Source: Microcebus murinus (taxonomy: Eukaryota; Chordata; Mammalia; Primates; Cheirogaleidae). From it: DNA of 64,000 nucleotides. How positions within the stretch are numbered: position 1 is the first letter of the stretch; every line of letters begins with the position of its first letter. This document shows positions 37,836-52,261 of the stretch, in pieces. The DNA lies in NCBI RefSeq assembly GCF_040939455.1, contig NC_134108.1, forward strand, positions 7,469,501-7,533,500. The letters run 5' to 3'. Both the position numbers and the translations under genes were made by a program. The notes under the pieces were generated by a model. That model had not been told where the DNA came from, made no database searches, and saw only the letters and a program-made list of their open reading frames with translations.

Positions 37836-38533
37836 CATTACATTCTTGCAATGTAAGAAGGGTAATACCAGTTTCTAAGTCTTTCCTTTTACAGCAGTAT
37901 GTTTTTATAGTAAGGTAGAATCTATCAGTGTCATGGTAATTGTCCAACGGTCTGTATGTATTGTATATTTAAATATATATATATTTTTACACTTTAAGGA
38001 AAATACTCCTACATTACTTAATTTTATTCCACAGAATAATCTGCACCTCAAAATTAGCTTCTTTATATAATCTTATACAAAATTCACTTAACCCTGTTAC
38101 AAAATGTGGGTTGATGAACTCAAGTAGAGAACAGTTTATTATACTGTCTTTTTGAATGAATACTAAACCACAACTTCACACAATACAAAAAAAAAATCAA
38201 AAATAGAAACCTGTAACAAACATACCTTAAACAATGCATTAAAAGACGAAATTGAAAAAAAAAAGTGTATATAATAGGAACAGTTAACCTAACAACCATA
38301 AAATCTTTGTATGAAAATTCCATGACAACTAAAATAACTGAATTAGAGTTTTGGGTACAGTATTATTTTTTTAAAGCACCTAAATTGTATTTGGAATAAT
38401 AATAAAATCTACACAAATTAAGCAACAAGTTCTTATACTGAAAACACTTCTTAATATTCAAATTTAACGACAACGGCTAATTTAGTCATTCCTAGGTATT
38501 ATTTCTAATGCCATATTCACGAATGTTCCCTTA

Positions 38534-38883
<350 letters not shown>

Positions 38884-38994
38884 CTACTAGAAATTTGACC
38901 AAAATATTTGTTAAACTGAATTTTTAAAAGCTACTTCATTTTTTAGTGAATACCTGCGATTTCTCAAGTGAGATCATCTTCCAATACCCTCCTC

Positions 38995-39132
38995 ATTTCT
39001 GATAGATATGGAGGTCTCATTCTTGCTCAGGCTGGCCTGGAATTCCTGACCTCAAGCAATCCTCCCACCCTGGCCTCCCAGAGTGCTAAGATTACAGGCA
39101 TAGCCACAGGCATGAGCCACTATGCCCAGCCA
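38995..39132 (-). repeat. Alu fragment
   Basis: Antisense left-monomer part (GGTCTCATTCTTGCTCAGGC to CACTATGCCCAGCC). Confidence 0.85.
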
Positions 39133-39654
39133 CTGGCTTAATTCTTACAATAATCTCATGAGATGTAGTAAACAAAAATTTGAGTATATCATTTGTTTCT
39201 GAGCTGATGGTATATAATTTGTTTCATTAAGTCACTCAGAGACGTGAACATATTTCTACAATATAAAAATGTATACTTTTCATTTAAATTGGTTTCTGCC
39301 TACTATACGACCCTTGTTGCCCAGTTTATAATCTCGGCTGCAGTTATAGAAAGCTGCTTAGTGACCACCCTAATCTAGTAGCAGTTATTCCAATCACTTG
39401 GGAACCCCTCTCACCATGTTTACTTCCACAGGTCTAACTGCTTCTATTTTAGCATGACTTTAATGTACATTCACTTCATTAGACTGCAAAGTCTTAGAAC
39501 CAAAAAAACTAAGCCTAGCATTTCCTTGGAATTTCCCATTTGTCCAGAGCTAAATATGAATAATCTTTTTAATTAACAACAAAAAGAAACCCTACAAAAT
39601 AATTTTAGCCATTTGAACTGTATGTATTTAACCAGTAGATAAGTGTGTGTATCT

Positions 39655-40349
<695 letters not shown>

Positions 40350-40514
40350 TGAGTGACAGTTTGAAATCAGCTAAATTTACCACTAAGTCTAGTAGTCTAC
40401 TTGTTGGCTAGTTACTAGACACCCTACCTACTCAGTATGTAGAATTTTAGTTATAAAACTTAAGTATCATGGATGTTATTCAATATAGATTAAATTCCAG
40501 TTTATAAATTTTAT

Positions 40515-40735
40515 TATAGCTGACCCTTGTACAACACAGTCTGAACTGTGCAGGTCCACTTATACAGATTTTTTTTCAACCAGACATGGATTGAAAATAC
40601 AGTATTCATAGGATGTGAAACCCGCATATACAAAAGGCCAATTTTTTGTATATGTGGGCAGGCTCCACAGGGCCAACTGTGGGACTTGAGTATCCTGGAA
40701 CCAGTCCCCCCCACGTATACCAAGGAACAACTGTA
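40515..40735 (+). repeat. Tigger-like DNA transposon relic
   Basis: GCTGACCCTTGTACAACACA, GGTCCACTTATACAGATTTT and GACTTGAGTATCCTGGAACC match the Tigger-derived element also seen at 18665 and 48545. Confidence 0.65.
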
Positions 40736-40887
40736 TATGCTTCTACAACCTGACACTTTCCCTACGTTTACTTGTTTATTCTCTTAATAGATAGGTATTC
40801 GGATTCTTACTCCATCAAAATAAATTAATCATAAGCTTAAATTAGCAATGAATGAAATGCTGCTCATCTGTTTGTAAAGGACTAGGA

Positions 40888-41190
40888 CACTCTGGGAGGC
40901 TGAGGAGAGAGGATTGCTTGAGCTCAGGAATTCGAAACCAGCCTAAGCAAGAGCGAGACCCCGTCTCTACTATCAATAGAAAGAAATTAGCCAAACAACT
41001 AAAAATAGAAAAAAAATTAGCCAGGCACGGTGGCACGTGCCTGTAGTCCCAGCTACTCGGGAGGCTGAGGCAGGAGGACTGCTTGAGCCCAGGAGTTTGA
41101 GGTTGCTGTGAGGTAGGCTAATACCACAGCACTCTAGCCTGAGTAACACAGTGAGACTCTGTCTCAAAAAACAAAACAAAACAAAACCAC
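40888..41190 (+). repeat. Alu, 5'-truncated at insertion
   Basis: Lacks the first about 35 bases yet has an exact 12-bp target duplication AAAGGACTAGGA (40876-40887 and 41191-41202). Confidence 0.94.
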
Positions 41191-41328
41191 AAAGGACTAG
41201 GAAACACATGAAGGAAGTTCTGATAACCCAGGTTTTTACAACAGTTACAAACTCTGAAAATAAAATCAAGTGGCAGAATTTCTGAATCTCAAGAAGAATT
41301 ACCATGATGGCTCAAAATTATTGCTTTT

Positions 41329-41647
41329 TTTTTTGAGACAGAGTCTCACTTTGTTGCCCAGGCTAGAGTGAGTGCCGTGGCGTCAGCCTGGCTCACAGCA
41401 ACCTCAATCTCCGGGGCTCAGCGATCCTACTGCCTCAGCCTCCCAAGTAGCTGGGACTACAGGCATGCGCCACCATGCCCGGCTAATTTTTTGTATATAT
41501 ATTTTTAGTTGGTCAATTTATTTATTTCTATTTTTGGTAGAGACGGGGTCTTGCTCAGGCTGGTTTCGAACTCCTGACCTTGAGCAATCAGCCAGCCTCA
41601 GCCTCCCAAAGTGCTAGGATTACAGGCGTGAGCCACCACGCCCGGCC
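41329..41647 (-). repeat. Alu (lemur type)
   Basis: Antisense, full length; flanking TTATTGCTTT on both sides. Confidence 0.95.
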
Positions 41648-41750
41648 TTATTGCTTTGTTTTTGAAGACAAACATTAATTTTTAGCATGGTGACTGGCAC
41701 AAAATGGGCAATTAACTATTAGTTTCTTTCTCTAGATCAAAACACAGATT

Positions 41751-42033
41751 TGGTCAGGCTCAGTGGCTCTTGCCTGGAATCCCAGCATTTTGGGAGGCTG
41801 TGGCGGGAGCATCATTTGAGCCCAGGAGTTGGAGACCAACTTAGGCAAGATCCTGTTCTCTATGAAAAATAAAAAAATTAGGTGGATGTCCACCTGTAGT
41901 CCCAGCTACATGGGAGGCTGAGGGGCAGGAGGATCACTTCAGCTCAGGAGTTTGAGGTTGCCTCGAGCTATGATGACGCCACTGTACCCTAGACCAGGCA
42001 ACAGAGTGAGACTGTCTCAAAACAAAACACATA
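41751..42033 (+). repeat. Alu (older)
   Basis: Sense, diverged (GGTCAGGCTCAGTGGCTCTT to GAGTGAGACTGTCTCAAAAC). Confidence 0.92.
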
Positions 42034-42257
42034 CTCTCCTCCATCAGTGCTTCTTGAAAAATCTGAAGAGATAATCCACAGGTTGAGGAAAACAATCATT
42101 TCATCTTTCTGTCTTTGTTTCTAAGCCTACCTGCAGAATTCTTGGTGATTTCCAATATTTAGAATTCTAAACAGCAGTTATTTAAATTTCTAACACTGAC
42201 TTACATTCTTATCTTTTTAAAGAGTCTGATGTTGGCTAGATCTTAAATGGTGCTTAG

Positions 42258-42291
42258 AGGTGGGCATGGTAGCTCATGTCTGTAATCTCAG

Positions 42292-42330
<39 letters not shown>

Positions 42331-42800
42331 AGACAGAGTCTCACTTTGTTGCCCAGGCTAGAGTGAGTGCCGTGGCGTCAGCCTAGCTCACAGCAACCTC
42401 AAACTCCTGGGCTCGAGTGATCCTTCTGCCTCAGCCTCCCGGGTAGCTGGGACTACAGGCATGCGCCACCATGCCCGGCTAATTTTTTATATATATATCA
42501 GTTGGCCAATTAATTTCTTTCTATTTATAGTAGAGACGGGGTCTCGCTCTTGCTCAGGCTGGTTTTGAACTCCTGACCTTGAGCAATCCGCCCTCCTCGG
42601 CCTCCCAAGAGCTAGGATTACAGGCGTGAGCCACAGCGCCCGGCCTGTAATCTCAGCATTTTGGGAGGTATAGACCGAAGGATTGCTTGAGCCAAAGAGT
42701 TCGAAACCAGCCTGAGCAACACAGCAAGACTCTGTCTTTATAAAGAATAAACACTGCACTCCAGCCTGGGTGACAGAATGAGACTGTCTTAAACAAAACA
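42258..42800 (+). repeat. Alu split by another Alu
   Basis: Outer sense Alu 42258-42297 resumes at 42663-42800 with internal loss; its middle is interrupted by the inner Alu. Confidence 0.9.
42298..42645 (-). repeat. Alu (young) nested in an Alu
   Basis: Antisense with a run of about 32 T. Exact 17-bp target duplication TGTAATCTCAGCATTTT at 42281-42297 and 42646-42662. Confidence 0.97.
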
Positions 42801-43013
42801 CACAAAAATGGTGCTTAGAGAATATCCAAATGTCTAAATAAATTTTTAAATCTGCATTATAAGTCAGGGATAAATACACATTTTGTATAAATGTGTGTAC
42901 TTCATAAGCCAACTTTCAGAGTCACAGGTCATATAAGGTGTATGGGGTATCCAACTTGGGAAATTCAGAGCCTTAGTATTTAGAAGGAAAATCCTCCCTT
43001 AACTTTAAGCTGA

Positions 43014-43140
43014 TGGGCTGGGCATAGTGGCTCATGCCTATAATCCTAGCACTCTGGGAGGCCAAAGCAGGAGGATTGCTTGAGGTCAGAAGTTTGAAGT
43101 TGGAGTAAGCTATGACGATGCCACTGAACTCTCCAAACAA
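43014..43140 (+). repeat. Alu fragment
   Basis: Left-monomer start fused to a short right-monomer piece (GGCTGGGCATAGTGGCTCAT to ATGCCACTGAACTCTCC). Confidence 0.85.
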
Positions 43141-46129
43141 CAAACTTTAAGCCTATGGAAAGTCGATCTTTCCCTGAGAAGCTATGATATACCACAGTTA
43201 AATGCACAGTCTAGCAAAAGGCATATAAGAACAAGTGTAAAACATAAAAGCATCTACAATATTCAACTATTTAGTTAAAATAGAACCTAATTCTCAATTT
43301 TGACTTTCACATTGCATGAACGTGCTAAAACTTTTACTATTCCTCAGGGCAATTGTTTTTAAGCCCAAACGACAAGCACAATAACCATCTATTCTAGATT
43401 CATAAAGACAATGGATATTCCAGGTTCTTAGAACAATCTATCCTCATATCAGAAAAATAAGTTGACCAAAACATCGTTTGGAGTCAATTAGTTGAATCCT
43501 GAATTTTGAAGGAAAAAAATGAAGAAAATACACTCAGTGCTTAAGAGTCATATTTATTTAACAATCACAACTTTGAAAGTCAAAGTTAGCCCCCATTTTC
43601 CAGGATGAAAATGAGTTATTAGATGATTAAAACAGTTATTAATTAATAAACTGGGCATTAGGGTCTCAGATTCAGTGTCTCTCAAAAGTTGGTATTGATA
43701 ATAACTGGTTTTAAAATTATGTAAAAGTTTCAGTTATTTATGTAGATAAATGTGTAGATTAATTCAGACATAATATATCTCAAATTTAGAATGTTAGAAC
43801 CACTATCTACTTTTGATGCCTTAACACAGAGAAACAGCTAAGGATGTGGAGTTCAGTTTTGGTTGGCTAGGTTCTTAGCATCCCAGATCCCCATAGTTTC
43901 CTGGCTCGAGCATTATGATCCTAAGTTAGGCAACTCAGTTCTCTCCGAAGAGGCAAGCACCAGCCAGCACAACTTCAGTTAAGAAAGTTGAGACAAATCA
44001 TAACTGAATGTAAAAAAAACCAGTCATCTGACATTATATATAGCCTTGGTGCTGTAGTAAAAATGTACTGAAAGATCACCTTTTCTTCACTCTTCTATCT
44101 GTTCTGTAAGATCTTGAGGAAGTCACTTAACACTCTGGGCTCAATTTCTAAGTCAGCAAAAAGAGGACACCAATTTTGCCTGCCTCACAAACTATGGCAT
44201 ATCTCCATGCTTTGTACATGGTAAAAATTTTATTTGAAAAAAATCTCTTATTTGTACAGCATATGTACCCGGTATGAACATAAAAGACAATTTCAATGTG
44301 CATTTAGGAAAGATTAAACTAAATTTCACCAATACCTTCAAAGGTGGAGAACATTTATTTATAGCACTGAATTCTAGTCTGATGTAACACCTTAATATTA
44401 TATCCAGTGGGGTATACTATTGTGGGAATATTGAAAAGCTTTTATGTGCTAAGCTTAATAATTAAAAGAAACAAAATATTTAGAGGCAAACAAGTGGGAA
44501 ATAATTTTAAAAACAAAAACAAGAATAAAATCAAAATGCCATCTTAAGTCTTGTTTTGCTAAAGGACTATCATAATATTCTGAAGGACAAGAAACAAATA
44601 CAATTATATAATAATGATAAAGATTGCTAAGTAAACAATATTTTCAAGGGAATTCTATACTATATACATACAAGACCACAGCAGACTTTGAAAGCGGTAA
44701 CGTACTGTACAAATGCAATTGTGACAACTCTCATCTGCACATATAGGGCCAACTACAGATTGTCTGTATCATGTATACCAGCTTAATATCTGATAATACA
44801 CAAAAAAATTTTCAGTAAACATGACTTAATATTGAATTGGAATAGCTAGATAAAGATGAGCCATGTAAAAATCAGCAGCACCTGGGATACATTATTATTA
44901 TTACTTTCATCCTTTAGGACTTAGAAATTTTGGAAGTTTGTCAAAGTTCTGTCACTGAAAAGTATGTGAAAATACTGGTCGCTTAACTACATATCTGATT
45001 AAGATACTGTAAGACCTAAAAGCACTCTTAGAAACACACCTAACCAAACCCTTAAAATTTAATCTCAATTTTACCACAAGCCACCTAGTGGACTGCAATC
45101 TTTCACCAACTTGCTTAATCAGATGCTACCAAATGAATTAAATAAAATTTAGCCATCTTGAAAAAATTTTCGCACATAATTTTTAATGGAGTTTTAAATG
45201 TCTACAAGATGTTTATCGGAGAAAACTTAATGGTCAAATTTTAAAATAAAAACCCGAGAACCGTAACTTCAATTAAACCTTAGAAAAAAACGAGAACTCG
45301 TGACAGACCCACGACTTTCACTTACATTCCCAAGCAATGGGATTAACCAAACTGAAAACTAGACAAAATAGGCACAAACACAACTCACGATTTGCACATG
45401 CTCATTTAAATATTTTTCTATAGGGCAAAGAATTGTTTTTTTACTTTACAATCACAGAACAGTTAGTTAAGATTTTAAAGTAGACCTTTCAGATCAAACA
45501 GCCAATTGACTTTCCTCATTAACAAAACTAGAATTTGGGCTTTTTCCACTATGCGTTCACTGACTTATGAAAAACGGTTTTAAAAATCATCTAATGACAG
45601 TCTCACAAGGATCCAAGGTAACACTTGGATTTAAAGAAACATTTCACCAAGATCTCGAAACCTTTCCACTCTTTCCCCTCAGAATGCACGCACTCATTTA
45701 AAAATGGAAGCCTTCAGGAGACGGTAGCTGCATCCACCTACTGCGTGACGTGAAATCTGGTGAACACGTTCTCCCCTGGCTGAACTCGTTTGTGCCGCCA
45801 GGTCCCCGAGCGGGCCGAGGGCGGTGGGAGGGAGCGACACCGGCGGGGAAAGGACGGGCGGCCTCGGCGAGCGGCCGGTGTCAGCGGCCACCAGAACACC
45901 CGCCTCACTCCGGGCCCAGGGGACGGGGGGCGAAGGCACAATGGCCTCAGGGCGGCGGAAACGTCTCAGCAGGCAAGAAAACAGAGCCGCTACCAAGAGA
46001 CCAGTGCAGCTCGGGCCCGAGTCACCCCTGGGGCCCTGTCCGCTCCTTCCCCGGCCGGGGTCGGCCCAGCCTCAGTCCCGAGGCCCGGAGCCCCTGCGCG
46101 GCCGCTCCCGCCGGCTGGCCCGCACCTAC

Positions 46130-46215
46130 CTCTCCAGACCGAGGCCGCGCTGGCGCCGCCAGTCACATAGGCCGAGGCTGCGCCTCTCGCCCTGCCGCCG
46201 GGCTCGTCGCACCCC
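46130..46215 (-). other. WTAP: WTAP exon 1 (non-coding), approximate 5' end
   Basis: A strong donor GGAGAG|GTAGGTGCG ends the exon at 46130. The 5' end is placed about 30 bp after the TATA-like element; this edge is inference. Confidence 0.7.
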
Positions 46216-46242
46216 TACTCCCGCTGCAGCCCCAGCGCTCCC

Positions 46243-46276
46243 CTTTATTTGTGGATCTCGCTGCCACAAAATGGCG
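46243..46276 (-). promoter_or_regulatory. WTAP: WTAP core promoter: TATA-like box and YY1 site
   Basis: On the minus strand AAATAAAG (46250-46243) is TATA-like. AAAATGGCG (46268-46276, plus strand) fits the YY1 consensus AAnATGGCG. A TATA-like box inside a CpG island is uncommon. Confidence 0.65.
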
Positions 46277-46899
46277 CTGAGGGAGGAAACCAGGCCCGGC
46301 CGCCCGGCCCCGCCCCGCCCCGATGCTCGGCCCCGCCCCGCCCCGCCGCCGGGCCCGAACGAGCCGCAGCCGCCGCCCGCCTCCGGTCGCCCCTGCTACG
46401 CTGTTCGCGTTCCGACCCACTCACCGAAGAGTCGCCCCGGGCGCGACCGCAGTCACTCGTCCGCAACCAGGCGGGGAAAGGAAAGGAGAGGGGAGGGCGG
46501 CCGCCGGCCTAGCCCGATCGGGGCCTTGAGGCGTAATGGAACAGCAGCTCTCCCGTGGCACGCCCCGGCCCTTCCCCGGAGTCTGGCGCGCGCCCCGCGG
46601 CCGCCGGGGCTCAGCAAGCTCCGTGGGGGCGGGCAGGAAGCGGCCTAGGGGCGGAGCGGGCCGGCGAGGTCGGAGGTCAGCCGTGGGGCATCACGGGAAG
46701 ACGGCCGCGGGACGGACGCGCTCGCGGGAGTCACCTACGGCTGTGGCGCGGTCTCGGGCGGAGTGATCCGGGCGAAGGCGGCGCGGAATTGGTCTCCTTC
46801 TGGTCCCAACGCATCCGTGATGCTTCCGCGCGCTGGCGGCCCAGGTGCAGTCTCAGGAGCAGGGCCGCGAGCGGGGCGCGTTGTACGCTTCCGCTTACA

Positions 46900-47551
46900 C
46901 TTGGCTGCACCTCGCCTTGTGAATTTTGGGAACTTGCACGCCAATGCTTTCTCTTCCGTCGTGAAGTGCAGCCTCCTGGCCACTCGGTTCGTTCCGCCTA
47001 GACATCTCTGGAGGGGAAACCCGGAGCTATTGTTCTCGAGCGGTTGGAAGCTGTGCGGGTGTCAGCAGCACTAGGGGCACCTTGCAAACCCAGAAACCCC
47101 GTGAAGTTTCAATGAACCCAATAAAATAAGTTCTGTAAGTCTTAAGCAAGACTCCGTGTCTTCTGGACCATTGAGTAAGAACGATGGTGTTACCTGGTAA
47201 ATGTGAAACAATTTCTTAATTCTTAGTAGAGGAGTGAGGTAATTCTTTGGCCTGGTCTGCCCTTAACCTGACTTTACCAAAACTATATGTCTCAAAGAAG
47301 TGCCCTGGAGTAAGGTGACTTATAAGGATAACATTAAAATATACTCCAGATTGTCAAAGGAGTTATGGTACAGTATATTCCCAGTAAAGCAGATCAGTTT
47401 AGGAAAAAAATACTTGCAGCTTGTATCACAGGAACTCTCAAAAACTGGAAGGAAAAAGACCAAAATCCAAAGGGGAAAATAGGAAAGGATATGTACAGAT
47501 AAATCTCAGGAAAAAAAAAAAAAGGCAATGGTCCTTAAACATAAAAAGATG
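46900..47551. other. Unique sequence beyond the CpG island
   Basis: Falling CpG, no gene or repeat recognised. Open frames here are short and unsupported. Confidence 0.6.
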
Positions 47552-47897
<346 letters not shown>

Positions 47898-47929
47898 TCA
47901 GCCTCACTTATAAGGGAAATACACATTGA

Positions 47930-48440
47930 AATTATGTTTCCTGATGGGAGTGGGAAAATGATTCAGCCCTGTGGAGTACGAAAGTTACATATATATTTAT
48001 CTTTATATCTTGCAATTCCATTCTAGACCTAACCTTATTTTGAAGGTATACCTCCACAAATGGAAACAATGTACAAGGTTATTCCTTGCAGTGCTATTTG
48101 TCATAGCAAAAGTTTGGAAATAACCAAAATATCTTATTAATAGAGAACTGGTTGGAAATGATATATCCATACAATGGAATACAATGCACTCATTAAAAAA
48201 TTCCATGTGTTACTCTGGAATGCATCCCAGTTTATATTAAGTGAATAAAGCGAGGTATGGAAATATATGTATATGTTCATGCTTATGGGGGGGAGGGGAA
48301 TTAGAAGGCTATTCTAGAAACTTAAAATAGTTACCTATAGAGGTTAATGGAAAAGAGTGGAGAGGATAGAGATAGAAAAGATTTCTCTGAGTTTGAACTT
48401 TTTGAAGGTTTTCCATAGCCAAAAGGTAACTAAAAAAGGA
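47930..48440 (+). repeat. L1M 3' end
   Basis: TGCAGTGCTATTTGTCATAG, CCATACAATGGAATACAATG and AGTTTGAACTTTTTGAAGG keep L1 3'-end order. Confidence 0.75.
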
Positions 48441-48544
48441 AACAAAGTAAACCCCAAAGTTTAAATTGTGAAACAAATGAACTTAACTGTAAGTCAAATT
48501 TGTAACCTAAGATACACAGGATTATTTTCTGGGCTTTTGAACAC

Positions 48545-48805
48545 AATATTCGTAATGTATCTGTGGTGTCCCTCATTATATGTGGAGGATTGGTTGCAGG
48601 ACTGCTCCTGTATACCCAAATCTGCACATACTCAAGACCCACAGTCCTGCAGTCAGTCCTAGGGAACTCTCCTGTACCAAGAAAAGTTGGCCTTTTGTGT
48701 ACATGGGTTTGTATCCCTTGAATATTTTATTTTTGATTGGCATTCAATTGAAAAAAATACATGTTTAAGTGCAGTTCAAACCTGTGTTGTTCAAACGTCA
48801 GCTAT
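48545..48805 (-). repeat. Tigger-like DNA transposon relic
   Basis: Antisense of the element at 40515: TGTGGAGGATTGGTTGCAGG, CTGTATACCCAAATCTGCAC, CAGTTCAAACCTGTGTTGTT. Confidence 0.65.
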
Positions 48806-49479
48806 ATATTCTAAGAATGAAAAAGAAGTGCAAAGGAATCTTCAGCTCCACTCAGTGATTTATAATGTATGGTAGTTTTATTGTGGTTTTGAAACTATGT
48901 ACAGGCATTTTAATGGTATTATGTACAGAGACTTTCCGTGTAAGAGAAAATAAAATACAAATACAAGATCAAAGAGGTTCACAAAAAACGTATAATATTA
49001 AGTTTAAATTGGAAATATCAATTTGACCATGATTTTTAGAATACATTTTCTAGTTCTGTGCACTGAAAGGGCCTTAAAACACTAGAGTGACCAATTACCC
49101 CAGTTTGCCAGAGACTGAAGGGTTTTCCAGGGATGCTGGACTTTCCAGTTAAAAATGGAACAGTCCCAGGTAAACCAGGATGGTTGGCCACCCTATAATA
49201 ACAATGGGGACACCTAGCACCCAGATCTTGGTTTCTAAATTCCATTTCCCACTAAACAATCCATGGCTCCTTAGAGAATTGGCTGATTCCAGTTTTGGAG
49301 CAGGAAAGTACACACATGATGAGTGAAATATTTAGTTGTGCCTGAATGCAAAGGAAGTGCTTAGGCTAATGAGACTATGTCAGCAGGATTTAGGAGAAAA
49401 AAAACAAAACTAACCCAACAGTGATAAACTTCATATCAGTAGTTGGCTAAGAGGGGAAGAGAGAAGGAATCAACTGGTA

Positions 49480-49660
49480 AGGATAATGGGAGAACTGCTG
49501 GGGGTGATGGAAATGTTCTGTACCATGGTTGAACAGGTATATCCATTTGTTCTGTATCATGATTATCCAGCTATATACATTTGTCAAAATTCATCAACCT
49601 GACCCACTAAAGTGGATGCATTTTACTGCATGTAAATTATACCTCAATAAAGTGTGGGAA
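49480..49660 (+). repeat. L1M 3' terminus
   Basis: GGAAATGTTCTGTACCATGG and CTGCATGTAAATTATACCTC AATAAAG mark an L1 end. Confidence 0.75.
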
Positions 49661-49671
49661 TAAACCAAGAC

Positions 49672-50240
49672 AAGCCAAATGAGAAAATAAAAAGCTATTT
49701 ATTGAGAACTTGCTAAAGCAAGGTAGTCAGTCACTGTCACTTAGGTCTTGGTAGAGGCTCAAAGGCAGGCAGAGAGGTAGGAAAGCTCAGTGGAAAGGGA
49801 AGGCTTCGGGTGTGCCCTGATTAGAGGCTGTTGGCCTGGGGAAGCTAGAGGCTAACTAGAAGCAGGCTTCCTCTGTGCTGGGTTTGAGGAGCATATTTGA
49901 CTTTGGCTGGTTTGTCATAAGTTGGAAGTAGGGACAAAAATTAGAGAAACTGTCAGTTTTTAATCAAGTCCTGGGCCATTTCGACCTGATTGTTGTAGAG
50001 GTTCTTGTTTAGTTTCCTGGATTGTTGCTAGAGATAGCAGTCTGACTTCCTACCCGTCGGGTTGATGGCAGGTTGGCTTCCTGGGCTGATGATCGTAGAT
50101 GAGGGGTTGGTATCCTAGGCCAGTTGTTGCAGGCAATGAGTTAGAATTCTGTTTTTCTGTATGGTCTGGCTATTGTCTGTTTGTATGTTCAGTCTCTCAG
50201 AAGTAAATTTTAGAGATACTGGAGCCAGCTTGAAGAATCT
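49672..50240 (-). repeat. LTR-like repeat, old
   Basis: The minus strand ends TTTAGCAAGTTCTCAATAAATAGC with C/T-rich sequence before it, like an LTR R region with poly(A) signal. The family is not assigned and no target duplication was found. Confidence 0.45.
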
Positions 50241-51124
50241 CCCATAGGCCAAATTCAGGGCAAGTTTAGCATCCAAAAGGAAATTAATACAATTGGTTGC
50301 AAATACTGAATAAAAATATATGGCTGTAGTTATAGAGAAGAGAGAATGAAAGGAAGGAAAACTATTTTTCCATCATTGAGAGTGACTATTATACCAATTT
50401 ATTACTCTAAAAATTAGCTATTAAAGGGAAAATAGCATTTACCCTGCCTTTTTTTGTTGTTGTTTGAGAAAGGAATTTTGGTTCATGCCTAGTTGGTGAG
50501 GAAAAACTCCTCTTTACAATAGGGTGCCTGCTAATAAATATGGAATAAATGATAGAAAATAACCATCATGCAAACCCTAATTAAATACTTGGCTTAGAAG
50601 AGGATTGTCAACGGACCTTAAAACCTTTAGATGAAAGATTTCTCAGAAGTGGAATATTCCTGTGGCACCAAAGTATCACTCCAAAGGCTATTTATCTAAT
50701 TGCAAAGAGAACACACTGGTGGTCACTATCTGAAACAAACCATCAAATTTAGTATCAGTAATAGTGGGACAACCTTCAACTTACAGAAAATACAGGAGAC
50801 AGGGTTATAGTGCACATCTAACAATACTATCAAAATTAATCCAAAAAATTTATGAAACTATTAGCAACAAATATTTACTGAGCAGCTGAGTTAGGCCTAC
50901 TTTATAGTCTCTCAGTATGAATATCTAACCAGCATCAAGCACCATTTTAAATAAGATATCAAAGTATGTGGAAAGTTACATATTACTGTATCAAGTAGCA
51001 CATACTATTGAGTTACATTGATATTAAGTAAGTTGCCCACTTATTTCCCATCAGCCTAGTACTTAGTCTATAAGTTACATTCCTACTACTTTGACTTAGG
51101 AATCACTGAATAAAGTATTAATTG
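50241..51124. other. Intergenic unique sequence
   Basis: No gene, RNA or clear repeat seen; AT-rich. Confidence 0.5.
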
Positions 51125-51490
51125 GGAGGAGTCTTAGTCCATTCAGGCTACAATAACAAAGTACCATAGCCTGGGTGGCTTATAAGCCTCAGAAATATTT
51201 CTTATACTTCTAGAGGCTAGAAGTCTGAGATTAGTGGGCCAGCCTGGTTGGATTCTGATGAGAGCCGTCTTCTGGGTTGGTAGGCTGCTGACTTCTCATA
51301 TCCTCACATGGTGGAAAAAAGATAAGAGAGCTCTATGGGGTCACTTTTATAAAGCCACTAGTCTTGTTCATGGGGTGTTCTACCCTCATGACCTAATGAC
51401 TTTCAAAGGCTTTATCTCCTAATGCCATCACATTTGGGGTTAGGATTTCAATATATGAATTTTGGATGGACATAAACATTCAGGTTTTTG
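51125..51490 (-). repeat. MLT1-type MaLR LTR
   Basis: TCTTAGTCCATTCAGGCTAC, CCATAGCCTGGGTGGCTTAT, CATATCCTCACATGGTGG and ATTTTGGATGGACATAAACA are the antisense of an MLT1 LTR. Confidence 0.8.
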
Positions 51491-52261
51491 CAGGAGTACA
51501 GAGGGAAAAAATATTTTTTTAGTTGTAATAAGTCTAGCCTTAGTTATTGTCACTCAAGAAATCCAGGGAGTCTGGAGAGATAGTCCAGAATTGGAGGTTG
51601 AAGAAGTTAACAGGAATTCATGATGCTCTCCTGAGCTCAGAGCTGGTGTGCCTATGACCATGACATGCTATTTCACCAGTTAGTACTTTTACTGGATCCA
51701 TTTTTTTTCTGTCTGGAATGCTTCTTTTCTTCTATACCAGGTGATCTCTTATTCCTCATTAGCAATTAGCCTAAGAGATATTATTTATTCAGCTTAGTTT
51801 GTGTCAAGCATAAAGATTCATGGTTTTATAGACTGGGAACCAAACCAAACTTTCTAGCCTACTTTTGCCTTTCTACTCTAGTGGGTTTTACACTTACATT
51901 CTTATAAAGTACTTACTGTGAATAACAATGCAACATATCAACCCAATATATCTAATCTTTCAGATTTAGTTAACATTTAAATTTTTTAACCATAATCAGA
52001 GCTAATAATGTTTAGTCTTCATTGTCTTTGAAGACCACAAAGACTTCTACTGGCATTCTAAAAATTTTTTAAAATAATATAATTAGATTGCTATTATAAT
52101 TTTTACTAGTGCTATTATTAAAATACTATTTCAGAAATCAGTATATTGAAGAGATATCTGCACTTCCGTGTTTCTTGCAACACTATTCACAATAGCCAAG
52201 ATGTGGAATCAACCTAAGTGTCCATCAGTGAATGAATGGATAAAGAAAATAAATATGGCAT

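Larger units (their letters stand above)
45750..46900. promoter_or_regulatory. WTAP: WTAP CpG island
   Basis: Dense CpG around WTAP exon 1, extending about 650 bp upstream of the likely start. Long open frames on both strands here (for example 45824-46648) are GC artefacts. A divergent transcript towards SOD2 is possible but not shown. Confidence 0.88.

Noticed and set aside
42487..42912. 141-residue frame and many similar 60-110-residue frames
   Set aside because: They lie within Alu elements (translations such as [11 protein letters not shown] and [10 protein letters not shown] are antisense Alu).
45824..46648. 274-residue Arg/Pro-rich open frame on the plus strand
   Set aside because: Composition is what a CpG island gives in any frame; it spans WTAP exon 1 on the other strand and no family is recognised.
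46249..47074. Several overlapping open frames upstream of WTAP
   Set aside because: Mutually overlapping frames in GC-rich DNA, no domain or splice logic. A divergent non-coding RNA remains possible but unproven.
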